Positions 48,226 through 60,715 of a DNA stretch of 64,000 nucleotides are shown piece after piece (positions within the stretch are counted from its first letter, which is position 1; every line of letters begins with the position of its first letter). Source of the DNA: Phallus indusiatus (lineage: Eukaryota; Basidiomycota; Agaricomycetes; Phallales; Phallaceae); contig JAQFWX010000099.1 in the NCBI GenBank assembly GCA_027605045.1, positions 1 through 64,000 on the forward strand, in the 5' to 3' direction. The notes under the pieces are model-generated. The model had not been told where the DNA came from. It saw only the letters and a program-made list of their open reading frames with translations, and ran no database searches. The position numbers and the translations under genes were made by a program.

Positions 48226-48418
48226 ATGTCTTTCTCTAAACAACTCACTACTCTCGTCGTCGCAGCTTTTGTCTACTTGACAGCGACTGTTTCAGCCGCC
48301 CCCTCTCCTCAAGGAGCACCGTGAGTTATAGATGATTAATTTATTCAGAAACTCTCGTCTGATGCTCTCGGAATTTTATAGTATCTGTGGTGGTGGACCA
48401 GCCTGCCACATGGACTAA
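48226..48418 (+). CDS. Secreted micropeptide precursor, array copy 7 (type B)
   Basis: Exons 48226-48320 and 48382-48418 give 43 residues. Signal peptide MSFSKQLTTLVVAAFVYLTA ends TVSA; the spacer is APSPQGA with the split Pro codon. Exon 2 reads ICGGGPACHMD and TAA (C-x5-C-H-x-D). The predicted mature peptide is about 19 residues with an N-terminal Ala-Pro, which would be a natural substrate for an X-Pro dipeptidyl aminopeptidase. It is the last array member, and its flank (48560-48980) recurs after copy 2. Function unknown. Confidence 0.77.
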
Positions 48419-49190
48419 ATAGGTCCATGTCAAGCAAATTGTCAATGGCAATTGCGAAGAGTCGGCCGGAAGAATGAATGTATGATAACTTCCTCGATTG
48501 ATATATGCGGTTTTTACACTGACACGAACTGAAAAGGGTTCTCATATAGCTATAGCACAAGTTATCAGCCATATCAGCCATTAAGTTTCATGTTATATGA
48601 CTTCATACTATTTTCTGTCGAATGAATATGTTGTATGCCATTTTTTTTTTTCATTAATGATACATATGCCGTAGAACTTGATGGTTTTGAGTGAATGAAC
48701 AAATTTCTTGACGAGCCAGAGAGCTCCCGGTAACCACATGCCATGTAGCACGCAGATAGCTGTACAATTGCAGGACGCAATCTTGGGTTGTATTCGTACG
48801 GTGCAAAAGACATATGTATAGAGCGAGTACATTTCCTTCCGCCAAGTTGTAGTCTGTGTGGAACAGGTGAACCTAGATGTCGATTGCGCGTGGAGAAGCG
48901 TGTTTGTCTCTTTTAAGGCCGAAGGAACCTTGAGCCTTTCTCTTCCCAAGGATCATTCCATCCAGATGTCCGATATAAATATAAAACGCTGTTATACAAT
49001 ACTAATAACTAAAAAGAATTGAAAGAAAATGCGCGAATTCAATAAATAAGGAAAGATTAAAAACGGAACGATGATAAAATATGGTGCTATTATTGGTATA
49101 CGGTTGGTTGTTTTGATGAATGAATGAAAGACGGTTGTCACGAGAATGAATGGATAATGAAAGACAAAGCCCAGGGGATGTCCACAATTC
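48419..49190. other. 3' flank of the micropeptide array
   Basis: Bases 48560-48980 are the second copy of the block at 42330-42850. The remainder leads into the 3' end of the SNARE gene. No gene seen. Confidence 0.6.
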
Positions 49191-50111
49191 TCAAGTTTTA
49201 AAAATAATAATGAGAAGCAGTAAAATCAAAATAAGAGCCGCAATGGTGTACGTCGAACCTATATTAATCAGTTTCATTAAGCACACATGAATGAAAAAAA
49301 AAGAACTGTCTCAACCAACATACCATTTCCTGCCATACCTCGGCTAAATTTATCCAACGCTTTCCGCGCACGGCCAAGGCGAGACGACGTCTCGTCCAGT
49401 TCGGTGTCCAATTGGTCCAATAACCCAGCTTGCGTGTCCAACTCGGAAGAAAGCTCTCGTGAGATGGAGTGTTGTCTTGATATTGAACTATGTAGTGCTT
49501 CCAGTCGGGTGTCTTGTTCTTTAAAATCATATTAGACATAAGATTCGACTGTTGAGGAAGAAAATGAGTTCTAACCTTGCATTAACAACTGTTGGCTTTC
49601 CAGTTCATTCGCTGCATCAAAAGGTGTGTCCGATTCAGCATCAACATACGGTTTTGAAATCTCGGGATCGTCTTTGTAAGGAAGAGTCATAGGATCAGTT
49701 TCAAGATTCGAATCTTCAACGACTTGTGCTTTAGGTTCTTCCAAACTATATTTATATATATATATATATATATTAAAGGCTCGCCACATGTTTATCAAAA
49801 CAAAAAAAAACTCACGCTTCAACCAGCTCTTTCTCGGTCCCTAACATATCTCTCATCTTCTCATATTGCGCTCTCAGCAAACTCACCCCATCTGCATTCC
49901 CATTCCCATTCCCAATTGAATTTGATTCTTCCAAAGCATAAATTCCAGTCCGCAATTGCGTGAAATTCCGTGTAATTTGAGTTAACGACGAAGTGGGAAG
50001 TGCAACGCCGGATCCTGATGACGATGCCAACGCTTGAAGTCTTTGTCTCTCATATACAAGAGTCAACGTTTGTGTCGATAGTGATGTAAGTTTTGGTAAT
50101 GTCGTAGCCAT
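49191..50111 (-). CDS. Tail-anchored Qc-SNARE, syntaxin-8/Syn8-like
   Basis: Minus-strand gene with about four exons. It begins MATTLPKLTSLSTQTLTLVY and has an N-terminal helical region (TQITRNFTQLRTGIYALEE). The SNARE motif is EALHSSISRQHSISRELSSE followed by LDTQAGLLDQLDTELDETSS, with the central Gln layer, as in syntaxin 8 and yeast Syn8. After an intron at about 49260-49325 the last exon encodes a C-terminal membrane helix (IAALILILLLLIIIFKT), the usual tail anchor. Such SNAREs drive fusion at late endosomes. One intron holds an AT microsatellite at about 49750-49772. It shares a 208-bp divergent promoter with the gene at 50320. Confidence 0.85.
49750..49772. repeat. AT dinucleotide microsatellite in an intron
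   Basis: A run of (TA)n inside an intron of the SNARE gene. Useful as a length marker; no other role is apparent. Confidence 0.8.
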
Positions 50112-50319
50112 CAGAAAGGAACAGAAAAACGAAAAGGACAGTGCTCTTGGGGGCTATAGCCGACGCAGTGTGTGTGACCTTTTGATCGCGGCCCCGTCAT
50201 CCAACCCACAATCACCCATAAACCGCGCCCCGCCCAACAGTACATACATACGTCAACTTCATTACTCCTCTCCAACCGACGCCCGACGCCGACCTGACAT
50301 TCACAAAACAAGCCTAAGA
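50112..50319. promoter_or_regulatory. Divergent promoter of the SNARE and OST-alpha-like genes
   Basis: 208 bp separate the two ATGs. It contains no clear TATA box, in line with housekeeping promoters. No specific operator was recognised. Confidence 0.5.
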
Positions 50320-52814
50320 ATGTCACCACTAGGCGATGGAGCGGGAACAGCACTCAATCCTACATTACTAGCATGCGCTGGAATCGCCACAGCTGTAGCA
50401 ACACTAGTATCTTTCTGTTCGATCTATTTCCATCTCAAAAATTATCGTAAACCTCTTTTACAACGGTCCGTATTTTTCTGCATGAATTTCGTATTCTTTT
50501 CCATTATTGAATGCTCTCCCTAGAATGGTCATTCGAATTATGATTATGATTCCTATATACGGCATTGCATCTTACATATCCCTTTTCTCGCTTCAAGCGG
50601 CCTTCTTCATCGACGCTATACGCGACGTCTACGAAGCATTCGTAATTTATGTCTTCTTCCAACTCTTAATCGGGTACCTAGGAGGCGAACGTTCTCTTCT
50701 CAGTTTATTACACGGTCGTCCGCCCGTACATCCTTTATTCCCTCTTAATCTATTCAAACGCGAATTGGACGCTTCAGATCCTTATACCTACTTATGGCTC
50801 AAACGCGGTATCTTACGTGAGTTTGAAATTCCAGTGGTGTTTTTGTATGTGAATAATGTTAACAAGGCGTTTGCAATAATAATAAATAGAGTATGTTCAA
50901 GTAAAACCTTTGTTGGCTGCTGTCACTATCTTTTTGAAAGCCCTCGGGAAATACGACGAAGGTGATCTTAAAGCCGGTTCAGGATATCTTTATGTGTCAA
51001 TTGTACGTTGTCTCTGTAACCCTCAGAAAGCTAAATACTCAATAGCAATTAGGTATATAATATCTCCATATGCATTGCATTATATTGTCTTGCCATGTTA
51101 TGGGTCGTTATCAACGACGACTTGCAGCCATACCGACCTATGCCCAAATTCCTTTGCGTCAAGGGAATACTCTTCTTCTCTTTCTGGCAGGCGTTCTGTA
51201 TTTCCGTGTTGGTAGCAGCTGGACTCATCAAACGTCTCGGACCTTACACTGAAGGTATGAATAACCCTCGACATTGCTATCATCGAATCTCAGTTCCTTC
51301 TTTTTTTTTCTTTAGCTACGTATATATCTCTGGGGTTAACCGACCTTCTCATCTGTCTGGAAATGCCCCTCTTCGCAATCGCACACATGTACGCCTTCTC
51401 ACATACCGACTACATGGACAACAAAGTACAATACGCAGCTCGAATGCAACTTCGCTACGCCATGCGCGACGCGTTTGGCATAAAGGACGTCGTATTGGAC
51501 ACTAAAGCGACTTTACACGGCGAAGGAATGGCATATCGCGAATTCGAGCCTGCAGAGGGTAAAATTCACCAGGGGGCCGGACTTGAACGGCGAATTCGTG
51601 CTGGGTTGCGGTATGCTCAGGGTGGACGACAAAAGTACTGGTTGCCCATGCCGGATCAGGAAACGACTGTTGAGGCGGGTGTGAAAAGGAATGGCGGGGC
51701 TGGTGTCGCTGATCGTGCGCGGAATCGGATTACAGGGGATGAAGAAGAGGCTTATGCGCCTTTATTGGAAGGACAAGCTCGCTCTGTCGTGAGAGACGAG
51801 ACGGTTGATATTATCGAGGACGAATACAGTTTAACGTGCAGCGATCCGCATTCTAGCGAGGATGAATTATACGAACAGTCTCGATCGTATTTGTTTGGAG
51901 ATTATAATTACCCGTGTGTGGATGTTAGTGGGGAGAATGCGAGACGAGCGATGTGGGAAGAGGAAGAGCGGATACTTAGTAACCAGCGAGCTGCGTACTT
52001 TTCGCCGACGCGTAATCCATACGCGCATTTACCTGGGCAAAAGAGAGGGAAAGGAAAGGCTGTGCGTGGCGAGCCAAGTCGGAGTATTGGGATGGCGAGA
52101 GGGAACGGTGGAGGGGATACGCATCAAGGATATGGAGCGACGGGGACGACTCCGAGTGGACTGGGACTTGTATCGGGGGACGGTGAAGGGATTCCGCCTG
52201 ACTTTGAGAATCGAGGAAACCTGATTGACTTTGAGAGTCGACATATTCCAGATATCGTAGCGGATGGCGTAGAGTTGGACTTTAAAAAGGGAAAGGGACT
52301 AGCAAATACTGCACGACACGGGAAATCGCCTATTGCGTCTTCGTCTTCGTCTCCACGGAATGTGAATGTAGAACGTGTTCGAAACTCTCCGACGCAGTCG
52401 AGATCGCGGTCGTCTTCGTTGAGAGCAAAGGCTGAGGCGACATCCTCCTCTTCACCGCGATACAAGGTGGTTGCGCCTGATGCAGTTGACCTTGTCGTGG
52501 AAGACAGAGATGCGGAGATTGAGCGGTTGCAGCGGGAGAGACTGCGAGGGGAGCCTGCTGTTCGTGGACAGCCTGGAGCGACGCGTGCGTTGAGACGAGT
52601 GTATCGAAAAGAAGAAGAAGACGATGACGACGAAGAAGAAGATATGGGCAACGATGCAGACATTGAGGAGCAAGAGACGGATGAGCCTCAAGCTGGAGAA
52701 GTTCGATTTGTGGAGGAGTCGGATGAGCAGGTGCTTTCACAGATGACTGAGCCTCCTCCTGGGATTGTAAATCATGCTACTTCACCGTATGATGAAGGGA
52801 ACCCATGGGCTTAA
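50320..52814 (+). CDS. TMEM184 / organic solute transporter alpha-like membrane protein
   Basis: Multi-exon gene starting MSPLGDGAGTALNPTLLACA. Seven predicted membrane helices lie in the first ~300 residues (e.g. MIPIYGIASYISLFSLQ, ALYCLAMLWVVINDDL, LFFSFWQAFCISVLVAAGL). The family signatures IYGIASYISL, RDVYEAFVIYVFF, KPLLAAVTIFLKALGKYDEG and FLCVKGILFFSFWQ are all present. The last exon (about 51355 on) ends the core (EMPLFAIAHMYAF) and adds a long cytoplasmic tail rich in Ser, Arg and acidic runs (EEEDDDDEEEDMGNDADIEE). Fungal relatives sit in the vacuole or plasma membrane, and their transported molecule is not settled. The tail is unlike the animal proteins and probably regulatory. Confidence 0.88.
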
Positions 52815-53588
52815 AAATGAGTAATATATCTATATCATGTTCATGTTCATAATAAATACATATATACGCAATGCATTAACATTATTATCATTACTCTCAT
52901 ACTTATGGCTGAATGAAAACTTGGAATGAGAATCGACTGTTAGGGACCCTTTCGGCGTTTGTTCGAGTGGTCCGTGCACGATTGCGTAAGAACCCTATAT
53001 AAGCTGGACTGTCCTCCTGCCCTGATTCCCCATCTCTTGTGCTCGGGCATGTACTGTCGCCAGTGACGTTTTACTGAGGCACAGTCTTTTGCTGATTGCA
53101 AATTACACATCCGAACCCGTCTATTTCCTTCGGGAATTAGCAATTTTTGGAAAACTATGTCTAGTCTACTTTCTTAGCAGCTATGAAGTGTAAACCGAGC
53201 TGCCATAGACAAATTTATATACCAAACAAATAAAGCTTTTCTCGAGCTGTAACCGTACTTTGTGAATGTCTAAGATGTCTGAAAAATTGAGTTATTGAGA
53301 TGATATCTTGAGAGGAATGGTATAAATGTGCCCATGCTGAAATGATTCGTCAACAGTCCGGAGCAAAATCTATCAGCTTATGCTGTCGCGCAAATGTGAA
53401 TCTGAATAAAATCGTCCATGTCTGTTTATCTATTCGTTCGATCATTGTCCGGAGTGACTTTGAGCACGGGCGCCTGATCACGCGTCGAAACGCGTCTGCC
53501 ACTGTCACGGTCACTCTTCACCAAGATTTCGCGCACAACGTACTCGCTCCTTTCACTAACGAACGTCTCTAATTAGTACATCTCAAGG
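52815..53588. other. Intergenic with dispersed repeat copy 2
   Basis: About 770 bp holding the inverted repeat copy at 52947-53154 and the promoter of NDC1. Nothing coding seen. Confidence 0.55.
52947..53154 (-). repeat. Dispersed repeat, copy 2 (inverted relative to 14651-14862)
   Basis: Reverse complement of the sequence at 14651-14862, with the highest identity in the part away from the TTATATA box. It lies between two housekeeping genes. Sequence outside these limits is not shared, so the ends are real element boundaries or breakpoints. Confidence 0.75.
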
Positions 53589-56063
53589 ATGTCTATCATC
53601 ACTCCACTGCGTCCCTTTGCTCGAAAGGAACCTCCAACGCCACTTCCAGATCCTAAATCCACCTACGATCCTCTCCTCAAGAAAGAGCTAGGCAATAGAA
53701 TACTCGCCATATCTCTCGCATTCCTCACATTCGCATACCTTCTCTACTTCGTTCCGTCGCTCGACCTCTCTCGCGGACAGCGATTAGGCTTCGTCAGTCA
53801 TCTTGTCGTTACAGGCTTGTTTGCATCAGCCACTTTTGCCTTTGCCGCTCTACCTGTGTTAATCTTGAGAGGCCGTGCAGTCTCAGGTCAGTAAGGAGTA
53901 ATCGTTACTCGTGGCTCTTCTCACGGACATCCTTGCAGATCCGTTTAATTCTCTACCGTCCCGTGCACAGACCTTTCTCGCTCTCATATCGAGCTCCAGG
54001 GTATGGAGAACATTAGGCTATTTCGCTACCTCCGGCTTCTCACTCGCCGCCATTTACGTTGCTTGGATAAATCTCACTGAATGGGACGATTCAAAACTAT
54101 CCATCTTGTCCCCTACACGGTCAGTTCTACCTCTATTTATGGCTTCTTTCTTCTAACAAAGAGCCATTCCTTCTAGACGGAATATCTTTCGTATCAATGA
54201 ACGTTTCTTCTATATCGCCTTCTTCAATGCCAGTCTAGGCCTTTTATTTGCTGCGCGTGATATTATTCGACAACGTCATGTTGTCAGATGGCCCCGCCAC
54301 GACGACCCATCTAACCTGGTACACTTGTCGAATTACAAATGTCGCATCGATATCTCACTATCCTTTAGGTCTCATCTTCATCATATCCTCTGATGATGCT
54401 CGATTCAGCCGCTGCTTTTCTAAATCTCAAATCCATCACGAGTACAGTCCTCATAACTGTCATTCATTTGGCGCTGTATCCTCTCTGGTACCATTCACTT
54501 CGGACCATCCTTCTTCCAACCCTACGAAACATCCCAGTATTATCTATATACACTAGGTCAGTTATAAAATACTTTCTTAATCTTTACTTCTAACTTCTCG
54601 AACAGACCATTACTTCACGCCTTCGGACGAACATGGTCCATAGATGTTCCATGGTCAAGACTGCTCTCACTCGGATTCCGTACAACTTTTGTCTGGGAGT
54701 TTGTAGAATCTGCGTTTGACTACTGGGCTGCCAGAGTACGTATTACCCTCTCTCACATACCTGAAGCTTACCCCATCTATTCAAGCCAATTAGTTTCACT
54801 CAATTCCTTCCCAATCCTAACCCAGTCCTTATTGCCGGTATCCATTCAAAAGATAGATATTTCAAGGTACTTTATTAAACTCTCGCTTACTCACACCTTC
54901 GCTAACTTTTCAAATAGCATCATGCTTATATTGAACTAGCCTCTCTAGCCCGCTCATCCACTCCTGAAGCAGCCTCGCGCCGGACAAGCCTGTTCTCAGA
55001 TTCCAAAACGAACCCAACACTATGGAACGCCTTGACGAGACAAATCCTACTCACACTAGGACAAGACTATCAATGCCTCATTCGACGTGGTAAACCAGCT
55101 CCTCCGCCTCCTCCTGCACCCGCTCCACCAAAAGAAACCAAAGCGTCGGCAAAAACGCCAGTTACACCTCTCATTCGACGACAAGATATCGTAAAGCCTT
55201 CGCCAAAATCCTTTTTCGACTCGTTCGCTTCGTCGGAAAATAGCAGTCCAATTGGTAAAAGCGTAGCTTCAGCTGTTCAAGGAACAGTATCGACGACGAC
55301 GACGACGACGGCTACGACAGTCATCCCGAAAGCATTTCTCTCAGCACCATCAACACCTTTAAAAGCCATCGAACAAAAAGTCGAAAAGGCAGTTGACATC
55401 GTCAAAAAAGATATTACCCCAACAACACCCCCTCCGTCTCCTTCTCGTATAAATAAAACCGCTTTAATAATAGGTCTTCTGAGCTGGATGGAAAGAAGGC
55501 TACCTAGGGAATGGCAAGTGAGAGAATGGTGGACAAAGACGAGTGTAGAAAGGGAGGCTAGAGCGTCTTTACCAGACGTATATCTAGATATCGTCCGCAT
55601 TGAAGGTACGCTCATCTTTTCTGTCTCTCTTCTTCATGCAAATCCTCTAACAACATGCTTTCAGCTCTTAGTCGTCTAGTATCAGCCTCACTAACAGAAG
55701 ATACCCTCGGTGTCGTTCAACGCGATATACCACGCGTCTTGGAAGCATTCACTAGTTTTCTGGACGTAGCAGAGTCGTATCAAGCTGAATTGGAAAAGAT
55801 GCTTCCATCTGAAGACGATCGTTCTGCATTACGAGAGCGAGATAAGGAATCGTTACGAGATCTTGCCAAAGCTATAGAACTCGTTGTGTCGTTGGTTCAA
55901 GGTCAGACCTTATACTTGAATGTTGCTACGTCTGATTCTTTAATTATATTTTGTAGCTCTACGAGTTGGATTGGATTTGATATGCAAGACGTTCGGACAT
56001 CGTCTTGGGGTTTACAAGTTCCCGCCAAATACGGCTCAGAAACTTCAGGTTTTCATGGAATGA
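53589..56063 (+). CDS. ndc1: Nucleoporin NDC1 (nuclear pore / spindle pole body membrane protein)
   Basis: Multi-exon gene starting MSIITPLRPFARKEPPTPLP. The membrane part has LGNRILAISLAFLTFAYLLY, SHLVVTGLFASATFAFAALP, the Ndc1 signature around NIFRINERFFYIAFFNASLG, and VWEFVESAFDYWAA. The C-terminal half is soluble, with a Pro-rich linker (PAPPPPPAPAPPKE) and an ACG triplet run near 55290-55310 encoding Thr. It then has helical segments (MERRLPREWQVREWWTK; DTLGVVQRDIPRVLEAFTSF), ending FPPNTAQKLQVFME. NDC1 anchors the pore complex and, in fungi, inserts the spindle pole body into the envelope. The stop at 56061-56063 follows from the last splice (about 55902-55956); reading through the intron would end at 56071. 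Confidence 0.85.
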
Positions 56064-56293
56064 AGGGTTAGATTAAAGCGATAGTAATTACACAAAACGA
56101 GAATAGAAAATGTATCCAGATTTCACCAAAAACAAACGAGCAAAAGTGTAGCCTTGAAATGTAAATCAACCTCACCACATTGACAGACATAAATAATTTC
56201 ACTGCTCTTAAAACAAAAAAAGTGCATTGATTCACTAATGAATCACTTTTGGAAGTACAACGAAGACAAGCAAAGAAAGAAGAATAAATCCTC

Positions 56294-58841
56294 TTAAGCA
56301 GCTACCTCGACTTTTCTCGCACCTCCCCAAGCATTACCCGATTTACCTCCACCCGCAGTAGCAGCATTAGATTTCGCAGCATGAGCATCATTGCCAGCGG
56401 CAGCAGGGTTGTTACCTCCTGTGTTAGCATTGTTAGACGCTTTTGAAGGTGGAACAGGGAGCGGTGTAGCTCGCAATGTGTCCAACACTCTGTGCGCATG
56501 TTCCGTATTCCGGATAAACCACCCAGCATAACGTCTTCCAACAGTCGTCTCCGCAACATGAATCATATTCTACACCAACAAATCAGTCTTCCGGATAAAC
56601 AGAACAGAAAAAAAAAGCCAGCTTACCTGGTTGATGACGAAATCTAAATCACTCGTCGAGATCGTTTCACCGTCCAAAAGACTCCCATTCGAATGATGCA
56701 CAGTCCCACCATTCCCATCCTTCTCCTTCTCTTTATCACTAGCAACAGCCCGACTAACACTCCTGCTAGCCTGCTTCATCACCATCATCTCCCTCACAAC
56801 ATCCTCTTCCTCCTTATCCAAAAACCCAGCAAGCTTCGCAGCGTCCAAACTCGTATAAAGCCTCAAAAAGCTTCTTAACGTAGGAATCGCCAATTGATTT
56901 CTCACATCGCTCATGAAAAGCGAAAGTTGGTGTTGAGCTTGTTCGACAATTGGAGATGGATTTTCGAGATACGGTCCTAAAAGACTGGCGTCGTGGTACG
57001 GTGGAGGATTGGCGGATATGAATTTTGGACACGCGTAGAGGAAAAGCTCTTCAAAAGCTGATAATCCTTCTTCTCTGTGGATCAATGGAACAGTTTAGTA
57101 GGAATCATTATTCCATTCAGAAAGAGGACGAACCCTTGAGCCATTTTGGCTACCTGTTCGCCATATCGTTCTTTGACAATGTTGAGAATGTTATCGTCTA
57201 ACCGGCTAGGCGACAAAGCATTGCAAATAGCAAAAAGCGCGTACATCCGATCCGCAGTCTTATTTATCTATACAGCGCAAAAAGAGAAAAACCCAATCAG
57301 TAAATCAAAAACCTCGTGTAACAGTAACTGCAGAAAAGCTTACCTGATCGTATTGGTAACTTCTTGTATGATACGATCTCATCCTCAGAATGAAATTCAG
57401 AATGGAAATAAAAGTACGAGCTGCATCTGGATATCGGCGTAAAGCCATGTAACAGAATCCGACGTAGTAATACGTTGCGACATGGCATGCAGTAACACGA
57501 GTGAAAAAGGCCTTTTGGCTTAGTTCGATATTATCCATCACTTTAAGGGCTAGTGTGAAATCCCCCAGCAAGGTGTGGACGCGCAGGAGCCCGACGATGG
57601 AGAAATAGCCGAGCATTTGGTATAGGTGTTTAGAGCCATATTCGCCGATTATTTCACTACAAAAAGCATTGTGTTAAGAACGAAAAGGTTTTATAGAACG
57701 AACTTAGAACTGACGCTATTTCTTCGGGGCTTGCATCTCGTTGTAAAGCAGCAACATGCTCGTTGATTTTAGATTTTTGAATGAAAGAGTAGAGAACGTT
57801 GAGGACGGAATAACATGACCAGACCTTTTGAGGAACCGTTAATTCCGCAACAAAAGCATTTTCAAAGAGAAAAGAAAACACACTTGTCCGCCTTCCACAG
57901 CCAACAGCTGGATCTCCTCTTCAGATTTTTGTCGCACGCGAGATCTCCAAACAGAAAACGACTGGAACTGATAAATGAATTCATCGATGATATCCCATAG
58001 CCACTGATCTGGAAGTGATAACGGTGGTGGTGATTCCGAGTCTACCAAAGACGTATTGTTAGTGCGATATGTAGACCAAGTATAGTTACGACGAACTTAG
58101 TAGGTAATTGAACAACTCGCAACTGTTTTCGTACGAGTGTATCCGATCATCTACGTCGGGTTGAAGGCGCGAATAAACGTGGCTAAAATGTGATGAATGT
58201 TAAGATATTTAGGATCATAAAGCGGAGACGACTTCAACAGACCGGTAGTATAGTTCGCGGTATAAAATCAGGAATATGGGATCTAATACGAGTTTCAATG
58301 AATGAACGTGGAATAATCTGAGAGACAAACTCACCCTCTCCAACCAGAGGTGCAATAATTTCAGCCTCAGGCCATTCCATTTTTGCATAAAACTTCTCGG
58401 TCAGCTTATTCCATCCTCCCTCATAAGCAGCTGTTATCTCCGTAATATTTTGATCCCGGATAGCCTTATGAAAGTGCACTATAAACTATGAAAAGAGAGA
58501 GAAGATTTAATCCAGTTGGAACAAGCAGAATACGGAGAACGGAGAACGGACTAACACGTTTAACGACTTCTGGGACCTGCGATAGAGCAGCTTGTTGAGC
58601 GATTTGTTGCTGCATGGCAAGAATTGTTGCATCGTTTAGCACGGGAGGAATACCTGATCATTAAGAATAAGCACCAATCTTCAGAAACTTGAGCAAATAC
58701 TGGGAAATAATTCAAACACTGACCGACATCGTATGCGCCTTGGCCTTGACCATAACTCCCTAAAGCCAAGTTAATATCAACCTCGGCGAGATCCTCATCT
58801 ATTTCCGTTTCAGTTGTCCATAATTGAGGTCTGGTCGACAT
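56294..58841 (-). CDS. eif3l: Eukaryotic translation initiation factor 3 subunit L (eIF3l)
   Basis: Minus-strand, about 12 exons. The start [20 protein letters not shown] follows from the first conserved block, then [16 protein letters not shown] and [20 protein letters not shown]. The body contains [93 protein letters not shown] and [20 protein letters not shown]. The PCI end follows ([20 protein letters not shown]). It finishes in an Ala/Asn-rich tail ending [14 protein letters not shown]. eIF3l is a core subunit of the eIF3 complex in filamentous fungi and animals that budding yeast lacks. No damage is seen, and many of the exons are short. Confidence 0.92.
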
Positions 58842-60715
58842 TATGTGAGCACGCTCTTTTTTGTTTCTGAGATTTTCGGAGGGTACTCGATAAAAAGCTT
58901 TTTGAGCGGACTTTGAAATTTGATCAATGCCGCTGCCCACCCAACACGAGCTGCACCTCTAGCGTGCATATTCTACAGCTTCACATTGCACCGAGCTTGC
59001 ACTTGCACACTTTGTTCGTTATGGAATGGATTTATATTATGCTTTCCATTTACTGGCTTGAATGATTATGGCATCCTACGAATTGCGCTGTCGCAGGAAA
59101 GTCACCATTGTTACCAGCCGACGGGTTTCTTCGCTCCGGCAACAGATGAACATTGAAGACACGATCAATAATCGTTTCGTCTTTCCAAATATGTCCCGGT
59201 GTTAACTGAGCCGACACGTTTTGGGAACCATTCCAACTAGTTTATCCTTGCATTTACCGTGCCAAAAAAGCTAGCCAGACGGGCTTCCATATCAACTTTG
59301 ACCGGGAGCTAGGCTGTGATGCATGATGAACCAGAAGTTTTTTTGAATAATTCACTGTGTCCAAAAGGAATCACAGTAAGTGTACCCGGATTTCAATTCT
59401 ATACAATGCAAAAACTCAAAGCTTAAATTTTCGAAGCACATCCCGACCCATCGTTTCGCACTCGCTTACCTCTCTTCTCTCAGAGAGCTAGAGCGCCCGC
59501 TAAGTTCCCTTTGAATAAAGATTGCTGTCCTGTTTCGCACTGTGATGTATATGTTTTTATTCTTCATCTGTGTTGATGGTGTATGTGCGACAATGGATGA
59601 GTGGAATGAGAACGGTGGCAACAAAGCAGTCGCCATGTGTGGCTGTTTTTAGTTTGCTCTTGACCAAACGCATACGGTACGTCATGAGAAATCTTCCTTG
59701 TTTCATGCTTGTCATGGTTGAACATAAACTAGGGTCGTCTATCTAGCAAGAAGAGGCGAAGATGTTTCTCCGTTCCTACAGTAAGCTTGTTATTCGCCGG
59801 CCTTCTCACCCTGCTTTATCTGAGTAGAGGGGGCATAAAAATGTGTGGAAATCTCACGTGCTCACGAAGCGACGGCTGATAAATGTAAGCCAAGCAGGAC
59901 TTTACACGGGCTGCAACAAGACTTGTTCAAGACCCGTGGGAGATGAACTTGCCTTTCCACATTTTAGGCGAAAACAAAAATCCCGCTCAAACACAAGAAG
60001 GTAGAATCAAGATCGCAAGTTCACAAATCCATAGTCCATCAACCTCGAGATCCAATGATAATCGACTCATCCTTTAAGAAGCATTAATACTACCGTCCTC
60101 AGGGACATTTCAGCGGAGATGTCGTTGAGTACCTGCTGTATGTATTTAGTTTGCTATAATATAAGATCCCTGAGACGGTTATATATCGTCAAAATAAGGA
60201 CAAGATCACCCGCGCCTGGAACTAAAAATGGCCAGAGCGGAGACACTCAAAAGGCTCTTTGAAGAGATGATGTTGGATTTTGCCTGACGACGAGAAAATG
60301 CCGGTAATCTAGATAGACTTATTCCCTTCTCAAACGGACGAGCTAATCCGCAGGGTCAATATTGAACAGAATCTTTCAAAAGTGGTAGAGAGGGTGATTC
60401 GCATATCTAGCACTTTTACGCTGAGATCCTCATTGACAGAGTGAAATTGGAGATACCACTAGTACTACATAGTCCTTGTTTTGCGTGTGCCAAGCCCCAT
60501 TGCGAAATGGGTCAATTGTTCTCAATTTGGTTCCACCAATCTAACCTGAAAAAAAAAACACCGAGCCATGCACTAAACTTGGGTAAAACTATGTCATGGT
60601 ATTCGATACATAATTTCTAGGTATACAAATCGCGTCAAGTGATATAGATCTACATTAGGAAAAGAACTAGGGTACTTTGAATTGTTCAAGAAATTAAACA
60701 TACTATACGCCTTGA
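58842..60715. other. Intergenic, no gene seen
   Basis: About 1.9 kb, the largest empty stretch in the window. It holds the promoter of eIF3l and the 3' flank of the transcription factor. I see no coding frame, tRNA or repeat that I can support. Confidence 0.5.

Noticed and set aside
52124..52663. Long open frame on the minus strand (179 codons)
   Set aside because: It lies antisense to the charged tail of the TMEM184-like gene and is a Ser/Arg low-complexity mirror with no start context.
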